Shown piece by piece: positions 32,610-44,148 of a stretch of 64,000 nucleotides of DNA (position 1 is the stretch's first letter; each line of letters begins with the position of its first letter). Below the pieces are notes generated by a model. The model made no database searches. It worked only from the letters and a program-made list of their open reading frames with translations, and was not told the origin of the DNA. The stretch is from Brassica napus (Eukaryota > Streptophyta > Magnoliopsida > Brassicales > Brassicaceae): positions 13,833,683 through 13,897,682 of the forward strand of contig NC_063439.1 of the NCBI RefSeq assembly GCF_020379485.1, written 5' to 3'. The translations under genes and the position numbers were made by a program.

Positions 32610-34316
32610 TCAGCTCCTTCTCTTCCCAAGATCTATGAGTCCCGATCTGATGTGGATGGACTCCATAGTCTTTTGTCTTGCTGCTTTGGTGAACACATCT
32701 GCCAACTGATCTTCACTTCTTGTATAACAAGGCAAGATCACTGCCAAAACTATCATCTGCCTCACCTTGTGGCAATCTACTTCAATGTGCTTTGTCCTCT
32801 CATGAAACACTGAGTTTGTAGCAATGTGAATAGCCGCCTGATTGTCATAATACATAGTCATTGGTGTTGCTTGCTCAATCTCCAAGTGCCTAAGAATCTC
32901 TTTGATCCATACCAACTCGTTGGTAAGCTTTAGCATAGCTCTATACTCAGCTTCAGCACTAGAGCATGATACAACCTTCTGCTTCTTACTCTTCCAAGTA
33001 ACCATTTTTCCTCCAATGAAAGTGCAGTAGCCTGTTGTAGACCTTCTGTCTGCTTTATCACTTGCCCAATCAGCATCACAATAACCCACAACTTCAGTGC
33101 TTTTATTGCAGCCCATCCATATACCAAGCCCTTGAGTTCCATTCAGGTACATGAGAACCCTCTCCACCATGCGCCAGTGATGCTCTTTTGGAGCTTGCAT
33201 ATGCTGGCTCACTTGATTCACAACAAAACAAATGTTTGGCCTAGTGATGGTCAAGTATATCAGCTTCCCCACAAGCTTCCTATACAGCTTTGGATCATGG
33301 AACAACTTGCTATCTTCAATCTCCCCCTCACGTGGAAACTTGTACCCATCCTCCATGGGCATCTTGGCTGTTATTCCTTCATACACACCAGCATCCTTCA
33401 AGCGATCCAATGCATACTTCCTTTGAGAGATAAACAACCCTTCCTTGGATCTGCACAGCTCAATCCCAAAAAAGTACTTCATCTCTCCCAAATCCTTTAT
33501 ATCAAATACTGATTTCAGAAACTCCTTGGTGGCTCAGATTCCTTCCTTATCACTGCCTGTTATGATGATGTCATCCACATACACAAGCAAAACAATGATG
33601 CTAGAGGCAGTATTGAGAGTAAAGAGAGTGTGATCAAGCTCGGACTTCCTGAAGCCTCTACCATTCAGTGTTGTGCTTAGCTTATTGTACAATTCTCTAG
33701 GTGATTGTTTCAATCCACAGATGGCTTTCTTCAGTCTAAGAATATTTTCTGGCTTCACCATTCCTTCAAGACCCGGAGGTGGTAGCATATAGACTTCATC
33801 TTCTAGCTCTCCTTGGAGGAAAGCATTCTTCACATCCATTTGCCAAAGATCCCACCCAAGGTTGGTTGCAACTGCTAGTACAATCCTAATGGTATGGAGC
33901 TTTGCAACAGGTGCAAAAGTATCAATGTAATCCTCTCCATAGGTTTGTGTGAGACCTTTTGCTACCAGCCTTGTCTTACGCCTATCAATCTTCCCATTAG
34001 GTAAATCCTTGATGGTGAAGATCCACTTGCATGACACAGCTCTCTTCCCCTTAGGCAACTCACCCTCATACCATGTAGCATTTCTAATCATGGCATCAGC
34101 CTCATCATTGACTGAATCCCTCCACTCTTGAATTAACATTGCTTCTTCATAGCTTCTTATCACATAGCTTTCATCTAAGCTTACCATAAAGGAGTAGTGC
34201 TCTTCCGGAAACTCAGCAAAGGAGCACACACCTTGGGAAGGATGTTCCACAGGCTGGGCATTGTATAACACTCTCGTTTTTACCCAGTTTCTCGTGTTTG
34301 CCCCACTCGGAAGCAT
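32610..34316 (-). pseudogene. Copia reverse transcriptase-RNase H of K, one in-frame stop
   Basis: Reverse transcriptase: WKIFTIK-type start (SCKWIFTIKDLPNG), ARLVAKG-like block, DVKNAFLQGELEDEVYM, and the catalytic YVDDIIITG. RNase H: DADWASDKADRRSTTGY, SSAEAEYRA, DNQAAIHIA, HERTKHIEVD. These copy the element RNA into DNA. The two parts are in the same frame but separated by a TGA at 33534-33536 just after GSDKEGI. Otherwise this core is well preserved. Confidence 0.9.
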
Positions 34317-34614
34317 CCCGCCTTACCTTTGTGCTTCTTCTCAAAGGAACTTCTACTTGTTCCTCAAAAACATCCTCTTGTATCTGGATTTCTTCTCCTG
34401 CTTCCTGGCCTTCATTCTGAACTTCTCTTACTAATTCATCTCCACTTTGGACAGGAGAATCTGAGCCTTGATCTTCTAGACCTCCAGCTTCTTCTGAGCC
34501 TTGATCTTTTAACCCTTCAGCTTCAGATTCACTTCCCCCCTCATGTTTAAAGTGGGATGGTTCTTCAGCGGCCACTTGAGGAGGCTCTTCACGCCTGCTC
34601 TGATCCTGGAACAT
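34213..34614 (-). pseudogene. Acidic linker between integrase and reverse transcriptase of K
   Basis: Glu/Gln-rich, Ser/Pro-containing sequence ending in RRSTKVR, as usual between Copia integrase and reverse transcriptase. It is in a different frame from the reverse transcriptase, so a frameshift lies between 34213 and 34316. Confidence 0.6.
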
Positions 34615-34693
34615 GCCAATACCGATGGTTGAGAAAGTTCTTCAAGCTCCTCCCAATTCTTCTCTTCATAATACCCTTTATCTTCCATGAACT

Positions 34694-35164
34694 TCACATC
34701 CCTATAGACACCAAGACTCTTCTAGCAGTGGGATCAAAGCACTTGTATCCCTTTTGAGATGCGGAATATCCAATAAGCATAGCCTTGGTGCTCTTTGCTT
34801 CAAGTTTGTTTCTCATCTCTCCTGGCACCAGTACATAGCAAACACACCCAAATATCCTCAAGTGATCCATAACTGGTCTACTCTTGTTGAGTACCTCAAA
34901 TGGAGACTGATCCTCTAGGATTCTGGTTGGTATCCTGTTGATCAGATAGCAAGCAGTCATCACAGCATCACTCCAAAATCTCTTAGGGACACTCTTGTAG
35001 AACATCATTGAACGGGCCACTTCCATGAGGTGTCTGTTCTTCCTTTCAGCTACTCCATTCTGTTGTGGAGTGTAAGGACAGCTAGTCTGATGAAGAATCC
35101 CATGTTGAGCTTGGTGATCTTCGATATGAACAAATTGCTGAAGAAACCGATGATAGACGCCCAA
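34694..35164 (-). pseudogene. C-terminal part of Copia integrase of K
   Basis: Contains CPYTPQQNGVAERKNRHLME, carrying the catalytic Glu of the DDE core, and the GKS-like tail (FGCVCYVLVPGE, IGYSASQKGYKCF). The zinc-binding N-terminus and the two catalytic Asp residues are lost by truncation. Confidence 0.85.
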
Positions 35165-35235
35165 ACCTATGTTGGGTCAAAAACGGTCACGACGAAGTTA
35201 ACATCCAAATCTGCGTAAAAATCAGCATGAACATT

Positions 35236-35716
35236 TTTTGCTGCGAAGTCCCGATGAGAGCTTCGATCCACCTTGCTGCGAAGTCTCCCCGTCACCATTC
35301 TTGGCAAGTCTCCTCTTCTGACTCTTAGGCTGAGCAACCGGAACAGCGCTAGGAGCACGCAACGCCAGAACGATTTCTTTCCTGGCTGGAGGAGGAGGCA
35401 TAGAGTCAGCGGCCTTCTCCATGTCCTCGACAAGGATCAGAGTCGTGGATGATCCCACAGGTAGAGCTTGCGGAAGAGGAGCCATGACCTCGGTCCCATG
35501 ACCTGGAGCAACAACCCGCGCAGAAGAAGACGGGAACTCGGAGTCAGCCTGAGCCAGTTCTTTCTCAGCTTGGCGACAAACTAGTTTCTCTCGGAAGGAA
35601 AGATGACCGGCAACACAAGCCGGCGCTTCAGCCGGAGAAGTCAGAACCGGAGCTGGAGAAGTGGCCTCGCCCATCTCGACGTCGGAACCTCTCTTGTCAC
35701 CTTGGGAGGAAGACAT
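35236..35716 (-). pseudogene. Antisense gene of element I, C-terminally truncated
   Basis: Begins at an ATG (35714-35716) with MSSSQGDKRGSDVEMGEA, the same start as the gene in E (38524). The protein is Pro/Ala/Ser-rich with a basic KSQKRRLAKNGD segment, possibly a nuclear localisation signal. The coiled-coil second exon is missing, because the sequence runs into the LTR fragment at 35235. An in-frame upstream ATG exists, but the E copy and family similarity favour this start. Function unknown. Confidence 0.6.
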
Positions 35717-35947
35717 GTTGAAAGGAAAGGCGTTGGAACTAGAGAGGTTTTTGAAGGTATGAAGAAGGGAAGGTGTGAAGAAAATGAATGACAAGAGCTC
35801 ACTACTTATAGAAGTATGGGTTCGGAATTTGTAACACATATACTGTCTCGATAACTTTTCTTCCGCGGAGTTTAAAGTGTGAATTTCGTCCAATACGCTT
35901 AACCTTGTCAAAATCATCTATCCGCCCGCTAGAGTCACGACTCTAAC

Positions 35948-35963
35948 GGGCTGGGGGGCTAAC
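35948..35963 (+). other. Polypurine tract of element I
   Basis: GGGCTGGGGGGCTAAC immediately before TGTTGGGGTC of the 3' LTR. The complement is found next to the LTRs of D and, with changes, E. Confidence 0.8.
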
Positions 35964-37242
35964 TGTTGGGGTCAAAAACGGTTGCGACAAATTTAACATT
36001 TAAAACTTCCAAGGAAGAGAATAAGAATTTCCCCGATGAATACTTTACGAGATAGATTCTTTCTTACGAAAAAGCTGTACGGAAGAAAGAGTCGAGACAT
36101 CCGACGAAAGCTCAAAACAGGTCGTTACGCAGCGACCGAGCGTCCGTCCCGCTCGGTCGCTACGTAGCGACCGAGCGTCCGTCTCGCTCGGTCGCTATGT
36201 GGCGACTGAGCCCGAGCCAAGCTCGGTCGCTACGTAGCGACCGGGCTCGAGCCAAAGTTCGGTCGCTACGTAGCGACCGAGCGTCCGTCTCGCTCGGTCG
36301 CTACGTAGCGACCGAGCTCAGCCAAGCTCGGTCGCTACGTAGCGACCGAGCGCTTGTTCCGCTCGGTCGCTACGTAGCGACCGGGCTCGAGCCAAAGTTC
36401 GGTCGTTGCGTAGCGACCGGGCTCTTCCGAACATCGATACGACACCAGTCTATGCATTCTCGTCAAACCTTCAAATGCTATCTCCCGAAGACCGTAGCAA
36501 GCTCAGTCCATGTTTTCCGCTATTCTAAATCATCGATCAAACTTTGCGGATTAAAAACCGCAGAAAGTTCGTTCTTTATCAAAAGAACTCGTAGTAAACG
36601 TGTCGAGTCGGAAGACGGCCCAAAGGGACCTAAAACACGACTCGAGGCCCACCCTACGATTTCTTAACCACAAGCCCGTAAACCACAACACGGTTTACGC
36701 TTGGTCCACAAGGAAGGATAAATGTCAAGTTTCCGCGGATAAATACGGAAGTTTTGAAGATAATTGTGAAGATCGGGAAAATGGAATATCTTCATTTTTA
36801 TGCTATGACGGCTTAAGGGTAGAAGAGTAAACGCGTAAACCGACCTTGGAGCTAGTATATAAGGAGTCCTAGGCGAGGAGCATGGGGGGTGAACTTTTTC
36901 AGAGCAAACTTAGCACTTAGAGCAATTTAGGAATTTTTCCGTTTTTGTTATTTCGAGCTGCGACTCAATTAGGTTTAGCCGTCTTAGGGTTGCTAGAACT
37001 AGGAATCTCGCCGACAGCTCTCGAGCCCAGGCTTATACCTTGTTGTAAACGCTCATACGCAAATTCGGAATAAGATCTTCTTTGCTTTCTTTTTCGATTT
37101 CTTATACTTTATCGTTGTTATTCTCGTGTTCTGATTGCTTGACGTGTGGTAATTAGCAGATATCCGGGTCCTCTGGGAAATTAGGGTTTTCCTAGTTTCC
37201 TTATTTAAACAGAAATCGATAGTGTGAATTTCGGTTCCCACA
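35964..37242 (+). repeat. 3' LTR of element I with palindrome array
   Basis: TGTTGGGGTC to GGTTCCCACA. An array of about nine intact or slightly mutated copies of GGTCGCTACGTAGCGACC occupies 36121-36420. A clear TATA box lies downstream at 36856. Confidence 0.88.
36856..36862 (+). promoter_or_regulatory. LTR TATA box of element I
   Basis: TATATAA in the block GCTAGTATATAAGGAGTCC. The same block is at 46219-46225 and 52789-52795 (minus) in D. The palindrome array lies ~440 bp upstream, where U3 enhancers sit. Confidence 0.65.
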
Positions 37243-38049
37243 ATGATCAATATTCTAGTTAATTACTCTAGAACAAGCAAGTATAGATCTATCATGAATA
37301 TCTCAACAAGGCAGATCTATAGTTTGGGGCTAATCCCACAAACCTATCTGAACCTTGGATCTAACAGGTGGATCTACTCAGACATGAAAACAGAAATCAT
37401 AGATGAATAGAAAAACTGAAATGAAATAGATAAATAAAACCAAAGGAGTTCCAGGAGGACTCTGATAGGAGTTCCTCCCTTCTCTCCTCTAAGAGAAACA
37501 ATGAAAACAGAAAGCGTGTAAAAAGCATAGTCGTCAACAATGACTTAGAAATAACATAAATAGGATTTCTGGTCGTCCAAGGGCATTCTGGTAATTTGTG
37601 GTTACTTATGGGCTTCACGCAGTCATAAAGTATGCAAGGCCCACGATCTGGGATCTCCATCGCTCGACGTGGCTTCCTCTTCTCGGCAGCTTCCTCTCGC
37701 GAGGCAGACTGACCACTCTTCAGTAAAACGGGCATAACTTCTGCTACAGGATACTGATTGACCTGAGACCGGTGGCATTGGAAAGCTAACCCAAAGCTCT
37801 ATCTTGTGGCAAAATATGGGCTCAATTTAACGGTCGGACGATCTCCATCCATAGCTAATTATCTGACGCGTCTGTGCAACTCTGCACATCCAAAGGCTCC
37901 AAAAGACTCCAAAATCACCATATTTCTTCTAAACGTCCCTGCACCTGTAAATACTCTAAATAGACTCCAAAACATAATAATTGTATCTTAAAACACTTTA
38001 AATCACTTATAAACCATGATTAAAAATGGGTAAAATATATGGTCTATCA
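37243..38049 (-). repeat. H: truncated SID-related LTR
   Basis: Matches minus-sense LTR sequence (AGATCTATAGTTTGGGGCTAATCCC) and ends with GGTCTATCA at 38049. Its other end, about a third of an LTR, is missing. It contains a CATCGCTCGACG remnant instead of intact TCGATCGA, so it is a diverged or sister subfamily. Confidence 0.7.
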
Positions 38050-38271
38050 CCGAGCTTGGCTCGAACTCGGTCGCTACGTAGCGACCGAGCGTGGCGCGTT
38101 TAGTCGCTGCGTAATGACCTTTTTCGAGCTCTTGTCGGACGTCTCGTTTTCCTCCGTAAAGCTTTTCGTAAGAAAGAATCTATTTTGAAAAAGTATTTTT
38201 CGGAAAATTCTCAGTTTCTTCCTCGGACGTTTTGAATGTTAACTTCGTCGTAACCGTTTTTGACCCCAACA
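38050..38271 (-). repeat. LTR fragment of element E
   Basis: Ends TTTTTGACCCCAACA at 38271 and carries one intact and one degenerate palindrome (near 38067-38118). It is followed by the reversed polypurine tract GTTAGCCCTCCAGCT. This is E's 3' LTR in minus orientation; its left part is missing. Confidence 0.75.
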
Positions 38272-38523
38272 GTTAGCCCTCCAGCTAGTTAGAGTCGCGA
38301 CTCTTGCGGGCGGATTGATGATTTTGGCAAGGTTAAGCGTATTGGACGAAGTTCATACTTAAAACTTTGTGGAAGAAAAGTTATCGAGACAATATGTGTG
38401 TTAAAGATATGAATTCCGAAACCATACTTCTATAAGTAGTGAGCTCTTGTCATTCATTTTCGTCACACCTTCCCTTCTTCATACTTCAAAAACCTCTCTA
38501 GCTCCAAAACTTTTGCTTTCAAC
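38272..38523 (+). other. Upstream region of E's antisense gene
   Basis: Between E's polypurine tract and the gene's ATG. Closely matches the corresponding region of I in the other orientation, including CTTCTATAAGTAGTGAGCTC (TATA-like CTATAAG ~95 bp before the ATG). It probably holds the antisense gene's own promoter. Confidence 0.45.
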
Positions 38524-38620
38524 ATGTCTTCCTCCCAAGGTGACAAGAGAGATTCTGACGTCGAGATGGGCGAGGCCACTTCTCCGGCTCCGGTTCCAAC
38601 TTCTCCGGCTGAAGCGCCGG
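38524..38620 (+). pseudogene. Antisense gene of element E, part 1 (interrupted by F)
   Basis: Starts MSSSQGDKRDSDVEMGEA. The coding sequence is cut by the 6.7-kb element F at 38620 and resumes at 45354. Excluding F and one copy of its GCCGG duplication, the frame continues without change. Confidence 0.75.
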
Positions 38621-39820
38621 TGATATTACGTGTATACGCACACCAAATAACCTAATGTGCACACTACCACAATCGAATGGTATGTCGATGTAGCACTTTA
38701 GGATCGAATCCACAGAGACCAACTATTACACTTTATCTTTATGGGATCAATATCAAGCTAAAACAATATGGGGGTTTTAAAGTTGATTTCGTAACAAGCA
38801 AGTAAAAAGATTAATTAAAGATTTCAGATGATTAAAATGCTAGCCTAGGGTGGTTTGGTCGGGTGTTAAGCAAGTGTGAGCCAAACAATTATTCAAGTTT
38901 AATTAAGAGCAAGTCTAGAACTCGGATCACTCAAGTAGAACAGCCCACTGTCGTGGAACTGCCCCCTATGCTGATCGATCTTGATACCTAAACTCTCGTT
39001 TGGATCAAGATGCGATAGCAAGCAATAGAGATCAAGTCCGATAGGTTCACCAAACACCCTAATATCTACTTTCGCTGATTAGGGATGCTAGGCTCATTCA
39101 TAACAGATCTAGCAACCTATTACACGGTTAATGAACAGGTTAAACCTATGATCTAACATTAAGCGGCCAGATTAATGCAAGCATTAAGAACAGATATGAA
39201 TGAAGACAATCAATGGTTTCACTTATCTATGTTTAACTCACGGATCTAACACCCTAACACCCTAGATTAAGCAAGGTGACTACTCAGCCATAGCTACAGA
39301 GAACACAGAGATAACAGATGAAGAAAACATGCTGAATCAATAAAATAAAAGAGATAGGGTTCAGGATTTTTCTCAAGAGTGTAGAGATCCTTCTCCCTTT
39401 ACAATAAGCAAATCCAACAATGGAGTTTTCGGGTCTGTTTTCTCTCTGTAAACTAGCGTAGAATGATAAAGAGAAACAGAAAATATGATATATCAAAGCC
39501 ACATGCGGCTGGGAGAGAAAATAGGGATAATTAGGGCAAATCCCGTAATGATTGTAGTTTCCTTAAAAATCTCTGCCGCTGGAACACTCACTCGGAACAA
39601 TCACTCGGGTTGCTTTGCTATCCGGAACAGTCATCAAGACTGTTCTGCTTGAAAACCACCAAATTGCACTGTTTGCTGCCTCTTTTGTTCCAGCTGGTCC
39701 ATCTCCCATCCAATGCAACTCCAGACTTGTAATGACTCGAAAAGGACTAGAAAGACACGATAAAGACTTGAAAACCAATTTAAAAGCATATATACAAGAT
39801 GTATAAAACACCATATATCA
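38621..39820 (-). repeat. 3' LTR of element F
   Basis: TGATATTACGTG to CATATATCA on the + strand, 1,200 bp. No TCGATCGA clusters, unlike SID LTRs. The reversed polypurine tract ATTCCCCCAGACTTA follows at 39821-39835. Confidence 0.95.
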
Positions 39821-39835
39821 ATTCCCCCAGACTTA

Positions 39836-41436
39836 GATCCTTGTTTGTCCTCAAACAATGTCAAGTATTAAGAACAGGGAGAAAGGTTTGAAAGTGTGGG
39901 AACTCTCCTATTCTCAGCAACCATACTTTAACCACGAATCTCTGAACCATACAAGCAGTAAAACTAGGACAACACACCCTTACCGGAACCCCACTGACTG
40001 CTGTTCAAAAATCGGCTCCATACTCTTCATCCCAAACCTGAAAAAGCAACACTATCGAGACAGAACTCCCTACATTCATTTAAGAGTAGCGTGAGCTTCT
40101 CATCACAGGCATCATTCAGGGTAGACGGTCTAGGTGTGGAACAGGCTATTTAATGGTGGAGTTAAGAGTGTTTAGGGGCTACCATTTCATTGAAGAGGAT
40201 GCAGGATATCACACAAAATGGCAAGAGAGGATAGATCCATTGATGTCCACAGCCTCTACTCATTTTTGCTCTATCTGGTGCGACTGTTCTGATGACGGAA
40301 CATGCAACTGATTGTTCTGCTTTCCACTTTCCTCTACACACTCTTCAATACTTGGTACCAACTTCTTGCTCGACGTTTCCAGTGGCTCCATGTTTCTTTT
40401 CTTTCTTCCCCTTCTCCATCACATTAATCTAATTTTTTTTTTTTTTTTGAAAAGACTGATATGGTGATGTGACGAAGAAGGAGGTAATACATAATCGTTC
40501 TGAGTGCCACTGGTGGTTCTGATTTCGCGACCATTCTGGTTCTCCACCCCTGCTCTTGTGCAGTTCATTGGTTATGTAGCGGTTGCTCCCTTAATCTGCT
40601 TGTTCTCCCTTCTGACATAATTTTTGCAGCAGTAACGAGTAGGAGGCTGCGTTGATCCTTTCCTCTCCGACCTTTTTGCACATATCTGCACATATGACAC
40701 TGAAAAACAAATGCATGAAGGTGGAATAAAGGCTAAGGTGCAGGGTGGGAACTAGCTAAAGATGAGCTAGCCACTCAGGATCAGCAAGATGGATAAAAAG
40801 GATAAGAAGTCCTGAGTGTGTTCTCGTTTCCCTGATCTAATGCCCATAACAAGAAGGATTTTAGTCAAGATTAGGTTCAAGTAAGGTGGAGTTATGTCTA
40901 CCCAGTGTAACCTGATCGGCTGAGAACTTCTGGAGAATCAAGTGAGATATGTCAGGGTGTTCCAGGTCCACATGTGTGTCTTTCGCCACTGCTAAGGTCA
41001 CTGAATAAGATAACTAAAGCACGAGGTGGTCAGTGATCAACACGGAATAAGGTCCTAATTCCCACAAAGTTTTGACTGACTCAATCATAAAAACTGACTC
41101 AAATTGACCCAAAAGAAAAACAAAAGAAAGAAACGAGTTAGTAAACGACGAAAACCCTCCCCCAGACTTACTTCACAACGTCCCTGGTGTGAAAATAAAT
41201 CAGAGAGAAGGTGAAATCAAGAATAAACATTTTTTTTTGTTCGAGATACTTACCTGGCGCGGAGCAGCCTGACAGAGCAAGATGCGGTTGCTCCGGTAAA
41301 GGATGCTCTGGAATGAGAGCAGCCAACTGCTTGCTCCAGTCAAGGGTCTCAGATTTTCTGATTTATGACCTGAGACTCAACAAACTAAAAACAAAAATAA
41401 GTAAAAAGAAAATCCTAATGTTAATGACACTCACCA
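39836..41436 (-). other. 3' untranslated region of element F
   Basis: Non-coding ~1.6 kb between gag-protease and the terminal polypurine tract. It contains GCTTGTCCTC-like sequence, a T(12) run near 40433 and an internal polypurine tract (41157-41169) preceded in element sense by an imperfect hairpin (TTCACACCAGGGACGTTGTGAA region). I see no env-like coding sequence. Confidence 0.6.
41157..41169 (-). other. Internal polypurine tract of element F
   Basis: CTCCCCCAGACTT, complement of AAGTCTGGGGGAG, ~1.3 kb before the terminal tract. Equivalent to the internal tracts in A, C and N. Confidence 0.6.
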
Positions 41437-41452
41437 GTGGGTTGCCTCCCAC
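41437..41452 (-). other. Conserved hairpin GTGGGAGGCAACCCAC in element F
   Basis: Complement visible on the + strand as GTGGGTTGCCTCCCAC, 44 bases beyond the gag-protease stop in element sense. Shared with SID-family elements although the rest of F is strongly diverged from them. Confidence 0.65.
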
Positions 41453-41495
41453 CAAGCGCTTGGTTTAAGTCTCTAGCTTGACTTGGTGACTGGGA

Positions 41496-44036
41496 TCAGT
41501 CGGGTTGAGCAGGAGGGCCTGTTCCAAAACAAGCTCCACAATCAGACATGTTCAGCTTCAGAACTCTGCTCAGCAACCCTTTCACAGCAGCTTCTCCTTT
41601 CTCCTTCAGCTCATGTGTGAGAATGGCTCTGACTTTAGAGAACGGTTTGGAGGTACCCTTGCACTTTACCTCATACTCAATGGAGTTCTCATCACACTTG
41701 AGAGGTATCAAAGTCATTGTAGGATCTCCCTTGACCCTTTTCTTCTGGACTTTTTGTTTCACCCTTGAATTCCCTCTGAATTTAGTAGGATCAGTGCTAG
41801 GATCTTCATCAGAAAATAGCCTGCTCTCACCCTTATCACCATGCTCTTTCTCTGGAACAACCTTCAGCTTTTCTACATCAAACACTGAGATGCAAGAGGC
41901 GTGTGATGAGGAAGATCTGGTGGGTACAGCCTTGTAGAAAACTTTCTTGTTGATGTTGGAGAAGCAGACTCTCTTGTTGGGCATATCGATGGTTGCTCCA
42001 ACAGTAGCCATGAATGTCCTTCCAAATATCAAAGGCATCTCATGATCCTTGTTCATCTCAACAACTTGAAACTCAGCAGGAACAATGCATTCCCCTACTT
42101 GAACATGAAGGCTGCGGATGGTTCCATATGGGACTGCTCTGGAAGAGTTTGCAAAGGTCAGGGTCAGCTGAGAACGCTCAACATCAGCAATACCCAAATC
42201 GTCTACAATAGCCTTTGAGACGAGATTCACACAAGAACCAGAGTCACAAAGAGCGTCCTTGAAGGTTGTTCCTGCGATGGAACATGGGAAAACAAACTTT
42301 CCAGGATCATCAACCTTAGGTAATACCTTCAGTGCTGGTGTAGACAGCGCTTTGGTATAGAGGACCTTGATCTCCTCTTGAGTCTCTCTACAGTTTTTAA
42401 AGAACTGGAGCAATGGACGAATCTGCAGAGCATCTTCGAATGCAAGTTCTTTAGGAAGCCTTCTCACCATCTTGTTAAAACCAATCAACTGCTCTTCACT
42501 AATGGGATCCATCAGATGTCTAGGTGGAATTGGATAGGGAACCTTGGGAACATAGACTCGAGATGGTGGAGTCTCAGCAGGTTCGCTAGGAGCAGTCACT
42601 CCAGAGCTAGCAGACTGCTCTGCTCTCTCTTCTGCGCCTGAAGCAGTCTCAGCAAACGGCTGCTCTATTGCATTACAGTGCTCAGTCCTAGGATTTTTAT
42701 CAGTTCTTCCAGGAAGCGCCTCTTGTTGCCTCTTGACACTCTCAACTGTTTGAGCAAGCTGAACATCGATCTTTCTTATATGGATCGCAAGATTGTCATA
42801 CTTGTTATTCAGCTCAGTGAACATGTTGCCCATCCTGGTGTCTATTTCCGTGGTTACCTGATTCATCGCCTTGGCCTGAACCTGCTGACCCTGCAACAGC
42901 TGTTGCATCATCATACCCAGACCCTTCAGCTCATCTGGTTGACTGTTCCCGGTAGCTGGAACAGCATGCGGATTGCTCTGCGGTTGTCGCTGGTTCTGGT
43001 TCTGAATATGCCCGGCCGTAGGTTGCTCCATGCTGAAGACGTGCCCTTGGTTGTTTTTCAGTAGCTGATCAACCTTGGCAGTCAGCTCATCTATTTTCTT
43101 GGTGTCAGAACTATTCCCTTTCATGGAGCAATCACTCTCCTCTTTCTTATTAGCTGAGCTAGCAGCCATGTTCTCAATCAGCTTAAACGCTCCATCAGTG
43201 GTTTGAGTCATGAAGTCTCCATTGCTCGCAGAGTTTAGAGCACCGTGGTATTTCCAGTCCACTCCATCATAGAAAATGTCCAGGAGGTAATCATCATCAA
43301 ATCCATGGTGAGGACATTCTCTGCGATAGTCATTGAAGCGCTCCCATGTGTCACAGAAAGGCTCATCAGTGAGCTGTCTGAAGGAGGTGATTTTATTCCT
43401 CAATGCAGCTGTTCTCGCCTTAGAGTAGAAATGGCTGAGGAACGCTGATCGGACCTGTTCCCATGAAGTGAGAGAGCCGGTAGGGAGAGAGTTCAACCAC
43501 CGTGCAGCTTTTCCATCAAGAGAGAATGGGAATAACATGCACGTGATGTAGTCTGGTGGAACACCATTCACGCGAGTGAAACTGCAGACTTTTTCGAAGC
43601 TCTAAATATGCTCCATTGGAATTTCTGTAGAGAGACCAGAGAACATCTTTCTCTGTACTAGACCGATCAAAGCAGGCTTGATCTCGAAGTCCTGCCTGGT
43701 GCAGAGTGGAGGAACAATGGCAGAACGCGTAGTAGGGATGTTACGCGGAAGGTTTCTCTGCCCGATTGGAACAGTCTGCGCCTGTTGTTCCTGCTGCGCG
43801 AGAGCAGCCTGTTCAGCAGCATCCTGCTGAGCTTGGATGGTCTGCTGCATTTGTTGCATCTTCTGCTGCATGAGTGCCATAGCCGCAGCGAGATCATCCT
43901 GATTGGCGTGATCACCCATAGTGGTGTCAGTTTGCCTTGGCTGCTGACAATTTGTTCTTTCTAACCTTGCTAGCTCCTGGTTGGTAAATGTAACTAACTC
44001 TCCTTGTACGTTTCTCCGAGTATGTCTACTGGTCAT
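41496..44036 (-). pseudogene. gag-protease polyprotein of element F, one nonsense codon
   Basis: ATG at 44036. A Gln-rich N-terminus precedes the gag domain (FSLDGKAARWLNSLPTGSLTSW, CDTWERFNDYRRECPHHGF, ~43570-43250). A Gln/Asn-rich coiled-coil linker and a retropepsin-like domain follow, with CDSGSCVNLVS (catalytic Asp 42243-42245; Asp-Ser-Gly variant) and LIFGRTFMATVGATI. The single defect is TAG at 43602-43604 after STEIPMEHI; both sides are in the same frame. Total about 845 residues. No CCHC zinc knuckle is visible. It may be translated by readthrough or simply dead. Confidence 0.85.
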
Positions 44037-44127
44037 GCACCTGGAACATTAGCTGCAACAAAAAGGATAAGGCAAGTTAGAGGTCTTAGACTAAATAAAT
44101 AACCGAAAAATAAAGGTAAAAAGATGG

Positions 44128-44145
44128 TCCCCGGCAACGGCGCCA
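44128..44145 (-). other. tRNA-Asp primer binding site of element F
   Basis: TCCCCGGCAACGGCGCCA, equal to the 3' end of plant tRNA-Asp, lies three bases from the LTR. The site is intact and identical to that of N. Confidence 0.9.
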
Positions 44146-44148
44146 AAT

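Larger units (their letters stand above)
31910..35169 (-). mobile_element. K: 5'-truncated Ty1/Copia retrotransposon
   Basis: The left (3') LTR and polypurine tract are followed in reverse by RNase H, reverse transcriptase and integrase remnants in Copia order. Gag, protease, most of integrase, primer site and 5' LTR are missing; the element stops where LTR sequence of I begins at 35170. Confidence 0.88.
35170..37242 (+). mobile_element. I: truncated plus-strand Tat/Ogre-like element with 3' LTR
   Basis: A ~65-bp LTR start (TGTTGGGTCAAAAACGG, 35170-35235) joins directly to the end of an antisense gene, then a polypurine tract (35948-35963) and a 1,279-bp 3' LTR (35964-37242). The rest of the 5' LTR, primer site and gag/pol region are deleted. 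Flanks (ACCTA, ATGAT) do not form a TSD. Confidence 0.75.

Noticed and set aside
35170..37242. Element I as a complete insertion
   Set aside because: Flanking five bases do not match, and nearly all of the 5' LTR plus the gag/pol region are missing.
39836..41436. An env-like gene after gag-protease in F (and 19727-20759 in A)
   Set aside because: No long frame, signal peptide or membrane segment; sequence is A/T-rich and conserved at DNA level only.
44128..44145. tRNA-Asp sequence
   Set aside because: Only the 3' 18 bases are present, next to LTRs; these are primer binding sites, not tRNA genes.
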